A stretch of DNA of 64,000 nucleotides, taken from NCBI GenBank assembly GCA_013397845.1, contig VZTG01007658.1, positions 215,246-279,245 of the forward strand. The letters run 5' to 3'. The notes beneath the pieces are model-generated. The model worked only from the letters and a program-made list of their open reading frames with translations, did no database searches and had not been told where the DNA came from. Position 1 is the stretch's first letter, and every line of letters begins with the position of its first letter. Below, one piece after another: positions 62,191 to 64,000 of the stretch. The translations under genes were made by a program, and so were the position numbers. The stretch comes from Melanocharis versteri (lineage: Eukaryota; Chordata; Aves; Passeriformes; Melanocharitidae).

Positions 62191-62231
62191 AAAAATAGCT
62201 TGAAACTGGTATAGTGTTTCAAGCTATTTTT
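62191..62231. repeat. perfect 16-bp-stem hairpin
   Basis: AAAAATAGCTTGAAAC (62191-62206) and its exact reverse complement (62216-62231) are separated by a 9-base loop. The stem is too short for a normal pre-miRNA, and pairing does not extend outward. No matching element is seen elsewhere in the window. Confidence 0.85.
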
Positions 62232-62543
62232 TCCCCATTTCCCTCTTCGCTGCAATAAAAAGAATAGGTTCTATTAGGTGAGCCTTTCTTCCTGCAGGTA
62301 TGTTGGTGTTTAGTGAAGAGAATATGCATGGCAGTGGTGGAAACTTAGCAAAGCTTCCTGCACCTGCTGCACTGCTCATTATCCCTTTTATCCATGGGGA
62401 AAGAGGGTTGGTGGCAGTGTCTCTCATCAGGATATCTGCATGCTCTACTGCATATGCATTTTTTCATAGCCTGACTGAGACTTCTTGTAGTAAAAATTTC
62501 TTTTCCTGTTGGGTTTTTTTTTGGTTGGTTTTGTCGTTGGTGG

Positions 62544-62579
62544 TTTTTTTNTTTTTTTTTTTTTTTTTTTTTTTTTTTT
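62544..62579 (+). repeat. poly(T) tract with an ambiguous base
   Basis: About 35 T residues are broken only by an N at 62551, so the length is uncertain. It could be the tail of a minus-strand retroposon, but no element body is recognised next to it. Confidence 0.75.
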
Positions 62580-64000
62580 GGCTTGGGTTAGAAGAGAGAA
62601 ATATTTGAATGTAGCATTAATGTGTTTAGTTTCTAAGCTTTATTTGGAAACTTTGCAAAGATGAAAATATATAAGCATTATTGAAGAAAGAAAGTGTTAT
62701 TGTTTGATGTCTTAAACTATTCTTTTCTTTCTGAGAATCTGTGCTTTTAGAGATACCAGGCAGTACTTTTTCCTTTAGCAGTAACAAGTACTGCTGCCTG
62801 TCTCAAGAGAAGTCAAAAAAGGCAAGATAAGAACTGTTCAGGTAAGATAGGTGACACTTCTGTCAGTTCTCAATAGCTGGTGAACCAGATGAGGAGCTCC
62901 ACAAAATTGAAAACAAACAAGCAATGTTGCTCTGTCCCTGTCCCTCAAGTCCAAGAAATCCTCTCAAAGCCCTCAAGCTGCTGTCTTTGTGAGGGAATCT
63001 TTCCTCAAGCGAAAGTTTAGAAAATGTTTCATTGTACCGGTTATGTTAATGAAAGTGATCTTTGTTTCACAAGACAGGAATTCAGAGGGCTGTCTTGCTC
63101 TACCTGTCACAACAAAGAGAATATATTAAGATGGAAAACTGAGATTGGTGTAAAATTCTGGCTTATCTGATCTGCAAGGTATATCAGCAGTGTATTTCAT
63201 AGAGCTTGATTGTATCTAAGATTTCAGGGAGCTCCTGGTGTCATGTGAGAATACCTCTTTATAGAAAGTACTTGGTCTTTTCCTATTTATATTGGTGAAC
63301 CAACAGTGCTATTTTTTGTTGCTTCCTGTAGCAAACCAAGTGTGAAATGTGCATATAATGGTACTGCCTAAGCCTCTCTGGTAGCCTTGTACAGGAGCCT
63401 GCTTTTAGTAGTGGTTGGTAAGAGGACAGCATTTTGCTGCCAGTCTGTCAGGTATCCATGTAAGGTGGGTAAGTTTGAACCCCATGGACGAGCCGTGATC
63501 TGGGTTATCTTTACTTACATACATGGATACTTGTTATTACAGGAGATACAATTAGTGCATTCAAGAATTTGGGACATCTGGGACATTTTATCTTGCTCCT
63601 GGAGAAAAAGGTCAACCACTTTACAGCCTCCCTTAAACAGCAGTAAACCCCAGCGTGGACTGAAGATGGTTTGACCCCATTAAAACACATTGATTCAGAT
63701 CTGACATAGCTATGGGGTTTTAGTTGTGTAAATAAATGCAAAACTGTAGATGGATATTTAAGTCCTCCTTGTGCAACTATAAATATACAGATGCATACAT
63801 ATGCATGTCTGCAGCTGCAGAGAAAATGTATAGCAGGAAAAGGACTTTCTGATACAATGAAATGACTGGCTTTATTAAGATCTTAGTTCCTCATTTAAAA
63901 AATACTGAGAAGTAGAAGAACTTGTATGAAAGACTTAAACTGGGATTTCAAATAAATGTGTATGGATAGTCAATATTTGTTGCCGTGATTCAAAGATCAC

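Larger units (their letters stand above)
50309..64000. other. AT-rich gene desert, right part
   Basis: I cannot support any gene here. The longest frame (54361-54762, minus, 133 codons) matches no family I know. Notable small structures are annotated separately: repeated near-palindromes (55688-55820), a strong hairpin (62191-62231) and a poly(T) tract with an N. A stretch near 53115-53245 is rich in TAAT/ATTA homeodomain-type words and could be a conserved enhancer, which sequence alone cannot show. Confidence 0.55.

Overview
The window is vertebrate nuclear DNA, most likely from a bird. It has one intron-rich protein gene, CR1 LINE fragments with the typical avian 3' end (a pyrimidine-rich guide segment followed by short ATTCTRTG-type repeats), two endogenous-retrovirus LTR pieces and otherwise sparse repeats. 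Five ambiguous-base spots (20782, 21998, 23761, 25850-25851 and 62551) mark joins or weak points of a draft assembly. I see nothing bacterial or plasmid-like.

The only gene I can name is ZC3H15 (DFRP1, a CCCH zinc-finger partner of the translational GTPase DRG1). It is complete on the minus strand. Ten coding exons lie between the ATG at 20772 and the stop at 9867-9869, and all splice junctions are GT/AG and keep frame, giving a 430-residue protein. Its promoter is a CpG island (about 20530-21070) with a CRE palindrome, an inverted CCAAT box and a ZNF143-like site. The flank downstream of the gene (1 to about 9260) shows no exon I can defend.

Just upstream of the promoter lies a mobile-element and assembly-artefact zone (about 21380-26080). 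It holds an LTR fragment, a CR1 inserted inside an older CR1, and a 2.1-2.3 kb segment present twice. The two copies are nearly identical and bounded by single Ns, which looks like a haplotypic false duplication. From about 26580 to 36175 there are three old, diverged, mosaic tandem copies of a 2.4-3.9 kb segment. They carry RFX-type X-box motifs and a CpG-rich patch. I do not recognise this array, and it is the best candidate for something undescribed.

The rest (36.2-64 kb) is an AT-rich gene desert containing a clean 464-bp solo LTR with a 6-bp target-site duplication (49839-50302), a perfect 16-bp-stem hairpin (62191-62231) and a pair of repeated near-palindromes (55688-55820). Most long ORFs outside ZC3H15 are chance frames, or frames opened by the high GC of the LTR and CpG island.
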